A stretch of 27,260 bases of DNA from the NCBI GenBank assembly GCA_035644895.1, contig DASQNQ010000407.1, positions 1 through 27,260 of the forward strand, written 5' to 3'. Numbering within the stretch: the first letter of the stretch is position 1; each line of letters starts with the position of its first letter. Of the stretch, positions 1 to 7,881 are shown one piece after another. The stretch is from Falsiroseomonas sp035644895. GTDB taxonomy: Bacteria; Pseudomonadota; Alphaproteobacteria; Acetobacterales; Acetobacteraceae. The notes beneath the pieces are model-generated. The model ran no database searches. It was not told the DNA's origin and saw nothing but the letters and a program-made list of their open reading frames with translations. A program made the position numbers and the translations under genes.

Positions 1-384
1 AGTCCGCGCCTGGGCCGGGTCCGGCCGCCCGCCGGACAGGGAGCGCTGCGCCTCGGTGATCTGGGTGTCGAGGTTCGTCCACGCCTGCCCGTTCCGCCGC
101 GCCTCCGGCAGCTGGTCCACCATCTGCCGGATGCGGCCGAGGGCGGTGAGCGCGCTCTGCCGGGCCTGGCCCGACTGCGGGCCGTCGATCAGATCGGCCG
201 CGGCGCGCAGCGTCTCCTGGGAGCCCATGAAGGTCTCGCGCTGCGAGGCACTCATCCCCCCGGCCGCGCCGGCCTCCGGCCGACCCGCACCAGTGGCGGC
301 GGGCGTCTGCTGCGCCACGGCCGCCCCGGGCAGCGCAAGCATTGCGGCGAGGGCGGCGCGGGCGAGAAGGGGCTGAAGCGGCAT
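1..384 (-). CDS. small exported protein of unknown function, 3' end beyond window
   Basis: Reading leftward from the ATG at 384 there is an open frame of 128 codons with no stop before the window edge, so the C-terminus is missing. Residues 1 to about 25 look like a Sec signal peptide: a Leu/Ala-rich core followed by AVAQQ, with likely cleavage after AVA. The mature part starts with a low-complexity Ala/Gly/Pro stretch and continues as a polar, probably helical segment rich in Gln, Arg and Glu (for example around QETLRAAADLIDG and ALGRIRQMVDQLPEARR). A GAGGA ribosome-binding motif lies about 8 bases before the ATG. It is divergent from the helicase gene with 78 bases between the starts. I do not recognise the family. 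The protein is probably periplasmic; the gene call rests on signal peptide, RBS and coding-like third-position GC. Confidence 0.7.
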   Translation of the reverse strand, partial: MPLQPLLARAALAAMLALPGAAVAQQTPAATGAGRPEAGAAGGMSASQRETFMGSQETLRAAADLIDGPQSGQARQSALTALGRIRQMVDQLPEARRNGQAWTNLDTQITEAQRSLSGGRPDPAQART

Positions 385-462
385 CGGCGGGTCCTCGACT
401 GACTTGCATGGTCCAGGCCGGCCGAACGCTGCGCGGGCGCCGGCGTTGCGCTACACGACGCC

Positions 463-2166
463 ATGCCCTTCCCAGACATCTCCGCCCCCCTCCGCCAGGC
501 CCTTGAGGCCCGCGGCTATGCCGAGCCGACCTCGGTCCAGCGCGCCGTCCTGGAGCAGGACGGGCAGGGGCGCGACCTGCTCGTGTCCGCCCAGACCGGC
601 TCCGGCAAGACAGTGGCCTATGGCCTTGCGATCGCGCCGGAGGTCCTGGCTGATGCCGTGCGGCTGGGACCGCCCGGCGCGCCGCTCGCCCTGATCGTGG
701 CGCCGACGCGCGAACTGGCGTTGCAGGTGCGGGAGGAGCTGGCCTGGCTCTACGCCGGTGCCGGCGCCCGGGTCCTGGCGTGCGTCGGCGGCACGGATGT
801 GCGCGCCGACCGCCGCGCCCTGTCCCAGGGCGCGCATATCGTGGTCGGCACGCCGGGCCGCCTGCGTGACCACCTGGAACGCGACAACCTCGACCCGGCA
901 GGCCTGCGTGCAGTGGTGCTGGACGAGGCGGACGAAATGCTCGACCTCGGCTTCCGGGACGACCTGGAGGCGATCCTCGAGGCGGCGCCCGCCACGCGAC
1001 GCACCCTGCTGTTCAGCGCGACCGTCGCGCCCGAGATCGAGGCGCTGGCCCGCGGCTACCAGAAGGACGCGCTGCGCATCGCCGTGAAGAGCGAGGGCGG
1101 CGCGCATGCCGACATCGCCTACCGCGCAATGCCCGTCGGCCCGCGGGAGGTGGAGGCCGCGGTGGTGAACGTGCTGCGGCTGTTCGAGGCCGAGCGCGCG
1201 CTGGTCTTCTGCAACACGCGCGAACAGGTGGCGCGCCTGCATGGCAGCCTCGTCGAGCGCGGCTTCTCGGCGGTGGCGCTTTCCGGCGAGTTGACGCAGG
1301 CGGAGCGGAACCGGGCGCTGCAGTCGCTGCGGGACCGGCGGGCGCGGATCTGCGTCGCGACCGACGTCGCGGCGCGCGGCCTCGACCTGCCCGACCTCGC
1401 GCTCGTGCTGCATGCCGAGGTGCCGCGGGAGCGGGAGACGCTGCTGCACCGCAGCGGGAGGACGGGTCGCGCGGGGCGGAAGGGCACCTCCGTCCTGCTC
1501 GTGCCCTACAACCGGCGCCGGGCAGCGGAGCGGCTGATGGCCTCGGCCGGCGTGCGTCCCGAATGGGGGCCGCCACCTTCAGCGGAGGAAATCCGCGAGC
1601 GCGACGCGCAGCGCCTGGCTGAGCAGGCGCGGGAGGCCTCCGACCCCACCAAGGCGGAGGAGGAGGACCTGGCGCTGGCCCGCGCGCTGGTGGCCGAATG
1701 CACGCCCGAGGGAGTCGCCGCCGCTCTCATCCGCCTCCTGCGCGCGCCCCTGCCCGCGCCCGAGGAGCTGTCGGAGCCCGTGCCGCCGCCCGCGCCGCGC
1801 CGCGGCCCGGACCAGCCCGGTGGGGAGGGGGTGTGGTTCCGCCTGGACGTGGGGCGGAACGGGCAGGCGGACCCGCGCTGGCTGCTGCCCTTCATCTGCC
1901 GCCGCGGCCACCTGACGCGGCGTGAGGTCGGGCGCATCCAGGTCATGGACCGCGAGACGCGCGTGGAGATCGCGCCCTGGGCGGCCGAGCGCTTCGCCGC
2001 GGCCGCGCAGAGGCCGGCCCAGGACGAGGAGGACGACATCAGGATCGAACCGCTGGGCGACGCGCACTCCCCGGGCGCGGCACCACGGCGGAGCGCCGCA
2101 CCGCCGCGGGCGCCGGCGCGCCCCCCGGGCCCGAGGCCCAAGCGGGCCGTCAGGCGGCCATCCTGA
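463..2166 (+). CDS. DEAD-box ATP-dependent RNA helicase with DbpA-like C-terminal RNA-binding domain
   Basis: This is a cytoplasmic ATP-driven RNA unwinding enzyme, likely acting in ribosome assembly or RNA turnover. All core motifs are visible in order: Q motif (PTSVQ, about residue 22), Walker A AQTGSGKT (43-50), PTREL (81-85), TPGR (130-133), DEAD (154-157), SAT (185-187), FCNTR (near 245), ATDVAARGLD, and HRSGRTGRAG (near 330). After a charged linker there is a segment starting VWFRLDVGRNGQ that resembles the DbpA RNA-binding domain (glycine and 'VGR' pattern, then GRIQV). This domain directs DbpA to 23S rRNA in E. coli; whether it does so here is not known. The tail is Arg/Pro-rich and basic. 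Length of 567 residues fits DbpA/DeaD-type helicases with extensions. No obvious Shine-Dalgarno precedes the ATG at 463; the start is chosen because the Q motif needs it and it is the first in-frame ATG. Confidence 0.95.
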   Translation: MPFPDISAPLRQALEARGYAEPTSVQRAVLEQDGQGRDLLVSAQTGSGKTVAYGLAIAPEVLADAVRLGPPGAPLALIVAPTRELALQVREELAWLYAGAGARVLACVGGTDVRADRRALSQGAHIVVGTPGRLRDHLERDNLDPAGLRAVVLDEADEMLDLGFRDDLEAILEAAPATRRTLLFSATVAPEIEALARGYQKDALRIAVKSEGGAHADIAYRAMPVGPREVEAAVVNVLRLFEAERALVFCNTREQVARLHGSLVERGFSAVALSGELTQAERNRALQSLRDRRARICVATDVAARGLDLPDLALVLHAEVPRERETLLHRSGRTGRAGRKGTSVLLVPYNRRRAAERLMASAGVRPEWGPPPSAEEIRERDAQRLAEQAREASDPTKAEEEDLALARALVAECTPEGVAAALIRLLRAPLPAPEELSEPVPPPAPRRGPDQPGGEGVWFRLDVGRNGQADPRWLLPFICRRGHLTRREVGRIQVMDRETRVEIAPWAAERFAAAAQRPAQDEEDDIRIEPLGDAHSPGAAPRRSAAPPRAPARPPGPRPKRAVRRPS

Positions 2167-2195
2167 GGGCAGCTTCCCGCTCGGGGCAAGGTTTG

Positions 2196-2231
2196 CACAA
2201 CCGTGACGATTTGTGTGGACGGCCTCTTGCG
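2196..2231 (+). promoter_or_regulatory. candidate operator and sigma-54-like promoter before livG
   Basis: The 163-base gap between helicase and livG holds an inverted repeat CACAA-N10-TTGTG (2196-2200 and 2211-2215). It is followed at 2216-2231 by TGGACGGCCTCTTGCG, which has the GG-N10-GC spacing and the TTGC of a -24/-12 element. Several other consensus positions of TGGCACG-N4-TTGCA do not match, and such patterns occur by chance in GC-rich DNA. The position about 100 bases before the livG start is suitable. Nitrogen control of this importer is therefore only a hypothesis. Confidence 0.25.
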
Positions 2232-2329
2232 TGCGGGCCGCACCGAAGGCATGGATGCGCCCAACGCGAGGCCGGCATGCATTTCCGTCAAGGATGCGTG
2301 AGCAAGGCCGCCGGGGGAGGACTGGCAGG

Positions 2330-3097
2330 GTGGCTGACATCATCCTTGAAACCGAGGGCCTGACGAAGGAATTCCGCGGGTTCCTGGCCGTTGCGGATGT
2401 CGGGCTGAAGGTGCGGCGCGGTTCCATCCACGGGCTGATCGGCCCCAATGGCGCCGGCAAGACGACCTGCTTCAACCTGCTGACCAAGTTCCTGCCGCCC
2501 TCGCGCGGCGCAATCCGCTACGACGGGCGCGACATCACGGGCATGAAGCCGGCGGAGGTCGCACGGCTCGGCCTGGTGCGGTCCTTCCAGATCTCGGCCG
2601 TCTTCCCGCACCTCTCGGTGCTCGAGAACGTGCGCATCTCGCTGCAGCGCCAGCGCGGCTCCTCCTTCGACTTCTGGCGCAGCGATTCGGTGCTCAAGTC
2701 CTATGACGACCGGGCCATGTCGCTGCTCGACGACGTGGGCCTTACCGCCTATGCGCGGCTCGCCGCCGGCGAGCTGCCCTATGGGCGGAAGCGCGCGCTC
2801 GAGATCGCGACGACGCTGGCTCTTGAGCCAACCATGCTGCTGCTCGACGAGCCGACGGCCGGCATGACCCATGAGGATGTCGACCGGATCATCGAGCTTG
2901 TCCGGCGCGTGGCCGTGGGCCGGACCGTGCTGCTCGTGGAGCACAACCTGAAGGTCGTGGCAGGCCTCTGCGACCGGATCACCGTGCTGGCGCGCGGGCA
3001 GGTGCTGGCCGAGGGCGACTATGCCGCCGTTTCCGCCAACCCGGAGGTGCAGGCGGCGTATCTCGGGACCGATCCCGGCATCTCGGGGGGGCATTGA
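2330..3097 (+). CDS. livG: branched-chain amino acid ABC transporter ATP-binding protein LivG
   Basis: One of the two ATPases driving a HAAT-family (branched-chain amino acid/amide type) importer, acting on the cytoplasmic face of the membrane. Walker A is GPNGAGKT (38-45). The signature loop is an LPYGRKRALEIA variant of LSGGQ, as LivG proteins often have non-canonical versions. Walker B is MLLLDEPTAGM, and the H-loop is VEHNL. The C-terminus ends with the family-like VQAAYLG. I chose the GTG at 2330 because a strong GGGGGAGGA ribosome-binding site sits 8 bases upstream and the resulting 255 residues match the usual LivG length; an in-frame ATG further upstream would add an Arg-rich tail with no homology-like character. 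First gene of the liv operon; its TGA is followed within 3 bases by the livF ATG. Confidence 0.95.
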   Translation: MADIILETEGLTKEFRGFLAVADVGLKVRRGSIHGLIGPNGAGKTTCFNLLTKFLPPSRGAIRYDGRDITGMKPAEVARLGLVRSFQISAVFPHLSVLENVRISLQRQRGSSFDFWRSDSVLKSYDDRAMSLLDDVGLTAYARLAAGELPYGRKRALEIATTLALEPTMLLLDEPTAGMTHEDVDRIIELVRRVAVGRTVLLVEHNLKVVAGLCDRITVLARGQVLAEGDYAAVSANPEVQAAYLGTDPGISGGH

Positions 3098-3099
3098 GC

Positions 3100-3849
<750 letters not shown>

Positions 3850-3879
3850 CGCCGGCATCAACAGGAGAGGAAAACGCAC

Positions 3880-5124
3880 ATGACCCTGAACCGCCGTACC
3901 CTCATCGCCGGCGCCGCCGCGCTGCCGGCGCTGGGCGGCCTGCCCTTCCGCTCCGCGAAGGCGCAGGCCCAGAATGTCATCCGCATCGGCGTGCTGAACG
4001 ACCAGTCCGGCCTCTACCGCGACCTGTCGGGCCCCGGCTCGACCCAGGCCGTGCGCCTCGCGATCCAGGAGAGCGGGATCACGAACCGCGGGATCCAGGT
4101 CGAGGTCGTGCAGGCCGACCACCAGAACCGCCCCGACGTCGGCTCGACCGTCGCGCGCCAGTGGATCGACCGCGACGGCGTCGACGTGATCGTGGACGTG
4201 CCGACCTCCTCGGTCGCGCTCGCGGTGAACACCGTGGTGCGGGAGCGCAACAAGGTCTACATCAACTCCGGCGCCGCGACCTCCGACCTCACGGGCGCGC
4301 AGTGCTCGCCGAACACGGTCCACTGGACCTACGACACCTGGATGCTGGCGCAGTCCACCGGCGGCGCGATGGTGCGCGCGGGCGGCAAGTCCTGGTTCTT
4401 CGTCACCGCCGACTACGCCTTCGGCCATGCGCTGGAGCGGGACACCTCGAACTTCGTGCGCAGCCAGGGCGGCGAGATCCTCGGCAACGTCCGCACGCCC
4501 TTCCCGGGCACCACGGACTTCTCCTCCTTCCTGCAGCAGGCGCAGCGGAGCCGCGCGCAGGTGATCGGGCTGGCCAATGCGGGCGGCGACACCATCAATT
4601 CGATCAAGCAGGCGGCGGAATTCCGCATCACGCGCGGCGGCCGCACCAAGCTGGCCGGGCTGCTGGTGTTCGTGACGGACGTGCATGCGCTCGGGCTCGA
4701 GACGGCGCAGGGCCTGGTGCTGTCCGAGACCTTCTACTGGGACCTGAACGACCGGACGCGCAACTTCACGCAGCGCCTCGGCGCGCTGCCGGGCGGCATC
4801 CGGCCGTCCATGGTGCAGGCAGGGTGCTACTCGGGCGTGCTGCACTACCTCAAGGCGGTGGCCGACATGGGCGTGCAGGCGGCGAAGGCCTCCGGCACCG
4901 AGGCAGTCGCGCGCATGAAGGCGATGCCCACGGCGGACGACTGCTTCGGGGAGGGGAGCATCCGGCCCGACGGCCGCAAGCTGCACCCTTGCTACCTGTT
5001 CGAGGTCAAGGCGCCCTCCGAGAGCCGTGGCGCCTGGGACTACTACAAGCTGCTCGGCACCACGCCGGCCGACCAGGCCTTCCGTCCGCTGGCCGAGGGC
5101 GGTTGCGCCCTGGTCCGTTCCTGA
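3880..5124 (+). CDS. periplasmic substrate-binding protein of the branched-chain amino acid type importer
   Basis: Periplasmic receptor of the liv-type importer (Peripla_BP_6 class). It has an export signal with a twin-arginine-like start (NRRTLIAG) and a hydrophobic Ala/Leu stretch, with likely cleavage near AKAQ at about residue 28. The mature protein opens with the characteristic IRIGVLNDQSGLYRDLSGPG strand-loop, and later shows the two-lobe alternation expected of the family. At 414 residues it is of normal length. A clear AGGAGAGGA ribosome-binding site precedes the ATG by about 10 bases. The exact ligand cannot be read from sequence: HAAT receptors bind leucine-type amino acids but also urea, amides, aromatic acids and others. 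It sits between the ATPase and permease genes, followed by a strong stem-loop. Confidence 0.92.
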   Translation: MTLNRRTLIAGAAALPALGGLPFRSAKAQAQNVIRIGVLNDQSGLYRDLSGPGSTQAVRLAIQESGITNRGIQVEVVQADHQNRPDVGSTVARQWIDRDGVDVIVDVPTSSVALAVNTVVRERNKVYINSGAATSDLTGAQCSPNTVHWTYDTWMLAQSTGGAMVRAGGKSWFFVTADYAFGHALERDTSNFVRSQGGEILGNVRTPFPGTTDFSSFLQQAQRSRAQVIGLANAGGDTINSIKQAAEFRITRGGRTKLAGLLVFVTDVHALGLETAQGLVLSETFYWDLNDRTRNFTQRLGALPGGIRPSMVQAGCYSGVLHYLKAVADMGVQAAKASGTEAVARMKAMPTADDCFGEGSIRPDGRKLHPCYLFEVKAPSESRGAWDYYKLLGTTPADQAFRPLAEGGCALVRS

Positions 5125-5133
5125 CGCCTGAAG

Positions 5134-5155
5134 GGGGGCGGCCCGCGCCGCCCCC
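5134..5155 (+). terminator. intercistronic stem-loop between binding-protein and livH genes
   Basis: A perfect 9-bp stem, GGGGGCGGC (5134-5142) and GCCGCCCCC (5147-5155), encloses a 4-base CCGC loop, 10 bases after the binding-protein stop. There is no T-tract, so it is unlikely to be a full intrinsic terminator. In other binding-protein operons such hairpins block 3' exonucleases or cause partial termination, giving more receptor than permease. That role is inferred here; the structure itself is seen directly. Confidence 0.6.
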
Positions 5156-5188
5156 TGACCTGCCTGCACGAGGGGTGCGCGCGCCGTG

Positions 5189-6073
5189 ATGGAAGACCTT
5201 CTGTTCGAGCTGCAGCTGGTGCTGCCCCAGGTCATCCTGGGCGTCATCAACGGCGCGTTCTACGCCCTGCTGTCGCTCGGGCTCGCCGTGATCTTCGGCA
5301 TGCTCAACGTGATCAACTTCACGCACGGCGCGCAGTTCATGATGGGCGCCTTCGTGGCCTGGATGCTGCTGAACTGGCTCGGCATCGGCTACTGGCCGGC
5401 TCTGCTGCTTGCGCCGCTGATCGTGGGCGCCATCGGCGTGGTGATCGAACGGACGATGATCGCGCGCCTCTACAAGCTGGACCACCTCTACGGCCTGCTG
5501 CTGACCTTCGGCTGCGCGCTGGTTATCGAGGGGCTGTTCAGGAACGAGTTCGGCTCCTCCGGCCTCAGCTACCGCCCGCCGCCGGAGTTCGCGGCGCTCG
5601 ACCTCGAGATCGGCGACTTCTTCCTGCCCGGCTACCGGGTCTGGGTGCTGATAGCGGCCACCATCGTCTGCGTCGCGACCTGGCTTGTGATCGAGAAGAC
5701 CAAGATCGGCTCCTATCTCCGCGCGGCGGTGGAGCGGCCGCAGCTGGTGCAGGCCTTCGGCATCAACGTGCCGCTCATGATGACGTTGACTTACGGCGCG
5801 GGCGTGGCGCTGGCCGGCTTCGCGGGTGTGCTTGCGGCACCGATCTACTCCGTCCACCCGGGCATGGGCGCGAACTTCATCATCACGGTATTCGCGGTGG
5901 TCGTTATCGGCGGCATGGGTTCGATCATGGGCTCGATCGTCACCGGCTTCATGCTGGGCTTCGTCCAGGGCATCACCGACGTCTTCTACTCGGAGGCTTC
6001 GGCGACCGTCGTCTTCGTCATCATGGCGATCGTGCTGCTGACGCGACCCGCCGGCCTCTTCGGGAGGGCCTGA
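5189..6073 (+). CDS. livH: branched-chain amino acid ABC transporter permease LivH
   Basis: Inner-membrane permease of the HAAT importer. The protein is strongly hydrophobic with about eight membrane segments, and shows the LivH landmarks NGAFYALLSLGLAVIFG near the N-terminus, NVINFTHGAQFMMGAF, and VVIGGMGSIMGSIVTGF near the C-terminus, the loop that contacts the ATPase. About 294 residues is the standard length. The ATG at 5189 is directly preceded by an in-frame GTG at 5186. An AGGGG motif at 5171-5175 is nearer ideal spacing for the GTG, so the start could be one codon earlier. Only 3 bases separate its stop from livM, consistent with one operon. Confidence 0.94.
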   Translation: MEDLLFELQLVLPQVILGVINGAFYALLSLGLAVIFGMLNVINFTHGAQFMMGAFVAWMLLNWLGIGYWPALLLAPLIVGAIGVVIERTMIARLYKLDHLYGLLLTFGCALVIEGLFRNEFGSSGLSYRPPPEFAALDLEIGDFFLPGYRVWVLIAATIVCVATWLVIEKTKIGSYLRAAVERPQLVQAFGINVPLMMTLTYGAGVALAGFAGVLAAPIYSVHPGMGANFIITVFAVVVIGGMGSIMGSIVTGFMLGFVQGITDVFYSEASATVVFVIMAIVLLTRPAGLFGRA

Positions 6074-6076
6074 GCC

Positions 6077-7066
6077 ATGGCCGACACCACCATCACCGCG
6101 GGCAGCCTGCCGGCCGCCAACGAGGCTGAGACGATCTTCGGCTTCACGCGACCGCAGTTCGCCGCGTTCCTCGTCATGGTCGCCTTCATTGCCGTCAGCC
6201 CCTTCTTCCTGTTCCCGCCCTACCTGATGAAGGTGCTCTGCTTCGGGTTGTTCGCGCTCGCTTTCAATCTTCTCATCGGCTACGTCGGGCTGCTCTCCTT
6301 CGGACATGCCGCCTATTTCGGCATGGGGGGCTACATCGCGGGCTACACGGCGAAGGCGTGGGGCTTGTCGCCGGAACTCGCCATCATCCTGGGTGGCGCG
6401 GTTGGCGCACTGCTCGGGCTTCCGTTCGGTTGGCTCGCCATCCGGCGCTCCGGCATCTACTTCGCCATGATCACCCTGGCGCTGGCACAGATGGTCTACT
6501 TCTTCTGCCTGCAGGCGCCATTCACGGGCGGCGAGGATGGCATCCAGGCCATTCCGCGTGGCAACCTCTTCGGAATGTTCTCGCTGCAGAGCGACATGGC
6601 GATGTATTGGCTGGTCGCGGCGGTGTTCCTGCTCGGCTTCCTGCTGATCCACCGCGTCATCCACTCGCCCTTCGGGCAGGTGATGAAGGCCATCCGCGAG
6701 AACGAACCGCGGGCCATTTCGCTCGGCTACCGCACCGACGACTACAAGCTGATCGCCTTCGTGCTCTCCGCCGGCCTCGCCGGGATCGCGGGCGGCACGA
6801 AGTCGCTCGTGTTCGGCATCGCGACGCTGACGGACGTCCACTGGTCCATGTCGGGCGAGGTGGTGCTGATGACGCTGGTCGGCGGCCTTGGGACCATCTT
6901 CGGCCCCGTCGTGGGTGCCGGCGTCATCATCACCATGCAGAACTACCTGGCGGAGTTCGGCGCCTGGGTGACGGTCATCCAGGGTGCCATCTTCATCGCC
7001 TGCGTGCTCGCCTTCCGGCGTGGCGTGGTGGGTGAAATCGCCAACCTGTTCAGGGTCAGGCTTTAG
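6077..7066 (+). CDS. livM: branched-chain amino acid ABC transporter permease LivM
   Basis: Second inner-membrane permease, expected to pair with LivH. After a hydrophilic N-terminal tail of about 30 residues there are multiple hydrophobic segments and the family motif LLIGYVGLLSFGHAAYFGMG (near 72-91), then RRSGIYFAMITLALAQM and the C-terminal coupling region GEVVLMTLVGGLGTIFGPVVG. Between these is the cytoplasmic loop IRENEPRAISLGY, which is typical of LivM. Length 329 is normal. It is the last gene of the operon; a GC-rich hairpin follows 12 bases after the stop. Confidence 0.94.
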   Translation: MADTTITAGSLPAANEAETIFGFTRPQFAAFLVMVAFIAVSPFFLFPPYLMKVLCFGLFALAFNLLIGYVGLLSFGHAAYFGMGGYIAGYTAKAWGLSPELAIILGGAVGALLGLPFGWLAIRRSGIYFAMITLALAQMVYFFCLQAPFTGGEDGIQAIPRGNLFGMFSLQSDMAMYWLVAAVFLLGFLLIHRVIHSPFGQVMKAIRENEPRAISLGYRTDDYKLIAFVLSAGLAGIAGGTKSLVFGIATLTDVHWSMSGEVVLMTLVGGLGTIFGPVVGAGVIITMQNYLAEFGAWVTVIQGAIFIACVLAFRRGVVGEIANLFRVRL

Positions 7067-7077
7067 GCATCGCCAGG

Positions 7078-7106
7078 GCGCCCTGCCTTGATCCTGGGCA
7101 GGGCGC
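7078..7106 (+). terminator. candidate terminator hairpin after livM
   Basis: A perfect 10-bp stem GCGCCCTGCC (7078-7087) and GGCAGGGCGC (7097-7106) with a 9-base loop lies just after the livM stop. There is no T-run after it, so it may need Rho or act as an mRNA 3' end stabiliser rather than as a classical intrinsic terminator. It separates the liv operon from the DUF1028/peptide importer operon. Confidence 0.5.
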
Positions 7107-7146
7107 ACCTCGTTGGCATGGCAGGTCGCATTTCTGCGTCTTGCAC

Positions 7147-7159
7147 GACTGTCACAGTC
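7147..7159 (+). promoter_or_regulatory. candidate operator palindrome before the DUF1028 gene
   Basis: GACTGT-C-ACAGTC is a perfect 6-bp inverted repeat around a single central base, 17 bases before the ATG at 7177. A TTGCAC sequence that could be a -35 box overlaps its left side (7141-7146). No ribosome-binding site is visible between the palindrome and the ATG. It is a plausible dimeric repressor site for the downstream transporter operon; the binding protein is unknown. Confidence 0.35.
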
Positions 7160-7176
7160 CGGCCATTCACTCCGGC

Positions 7177-7881
7177 ATGACATGGTCCATCCTCGCGCGT
7201 GATCCTCGCACTGGCGAGCTGGGCGCAGCGGTCGCCAGTCGCTTCCTGGCAGCCGGCGCGCTGTGCCCGCGCGTGGAGGGCGGCGTCGGGGCGATCTGCA
7301 CCCAGGCGCTGGTGAACCCGCGCTTCGCGCATGAGGGCATCGCCCGGCTTCGTGCGGGTGAGGAGCCGGATTTCCTCGTCACCGCCCTGACCGGGGCCGA
7401 CGCCGGGCAGGCGACCAGGCAGCTTCACATCCTCTCGGCCGATGGGCGAAGCGCCCGGCACACCGGCGCCGGTTGTATCGACTGGTGCGGGCACGTCGCC
7501 GCCGAGGACGTTTCGGTCGCCGGCAACATGCTGTCCGGCCCGCAGGTGCTGGATGCGACGCGCGACGCCTTCCTGGCCAGCGCCGGCCGGCCGCTGGCTG
7601 ACCGCCTGCTGGCGGCAATGGAGGCCGGGGAGGCGGCAGGCGGGGACAAGCGGGGAAGGCAGTCGGCCGCGATTGTCGTCGCCTCGGCCGATCCCTGGCC
7701 CGACCTCGACCTGCGTGCGGACGACCATCCGGACCCGCTGGCCGAGCTGCGCCGCCTCGTCACCGTGGCGCGCGGCTACTACGTCCATTTCCGCCGCTTC
7801 CTGCCAGGGCGGGACCATCCGGGCGTTTTCGACCGGGCGGTCATCCAGGCCGCAGTGGCGAAGGCCCAGGCACAGCCATGA
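7177..7881 (+). CDS. DUF1028 family protein, putative Ntn-hydrolase-like
   Basis: The N-terminus MTWSILARDPRTGELGAAVAS is the hallmark opening of the DUF1028 family, and motifs such as GVGAICTQALVNPRFAHEGI and VAGNMLSGPQVLDATRDAF also match it. The family has been grouped with Ntn-hydrolase folds, but a biochemical function is not established to my knowledge. I chose the ATG at 7177 because the family begins there; upstream in-frame starts would add a non-conserved tail. No Shine-Dalgarno is obvious, so translation may start on a very short leader. The stop overlaps the next ATPase start as ATGA, which ties it to the peptide-type importer and suggests it acts on an imported peptide or amide. 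234 residues is usual for the family's single-domain form. Confidence 0.88.
   Translation: MTWSILARDPRTGELGAAVASRFLAAGALCPRVEGGVGAICTQALVNPRFAHEGIARLRAGEEPDFLVTALTGADAGQATRQLHILSADGRSARHTGAGCIDWCGHVAAEDVSVAGNMLSGPQVLDATRDAFLASAGRPLADRLLAAMEAGEAAGGDKRGRQSAAIVVASADPWPDLDLRADDHPDPLAELRRLVTVARGYYVHFRRFLPGRDHPGVFDRAVIQAAVAKAQAQP

Noticed and set aside
385..462. Promoter between the exported protein and helicase genes
   Set aside because: No convincing -35/-10 pair or conserved-looking operator; only GC-rich partial palindromes such as AACGC/GCGTT.
451..1449. Long minus-strand frame across the helicase gene (332 codons)
   Set aside because: It is His/Arg/Gln-rich shadow coding of the GC-rich helicase, with no domain and no ribosome-binding site.
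5006..7183. 725-codon minus-strand frame opposite livH/livM
   Set aside because: Antisense shadow rich in Glu, His and Asp; the plus strand encodes recognisable permeases.
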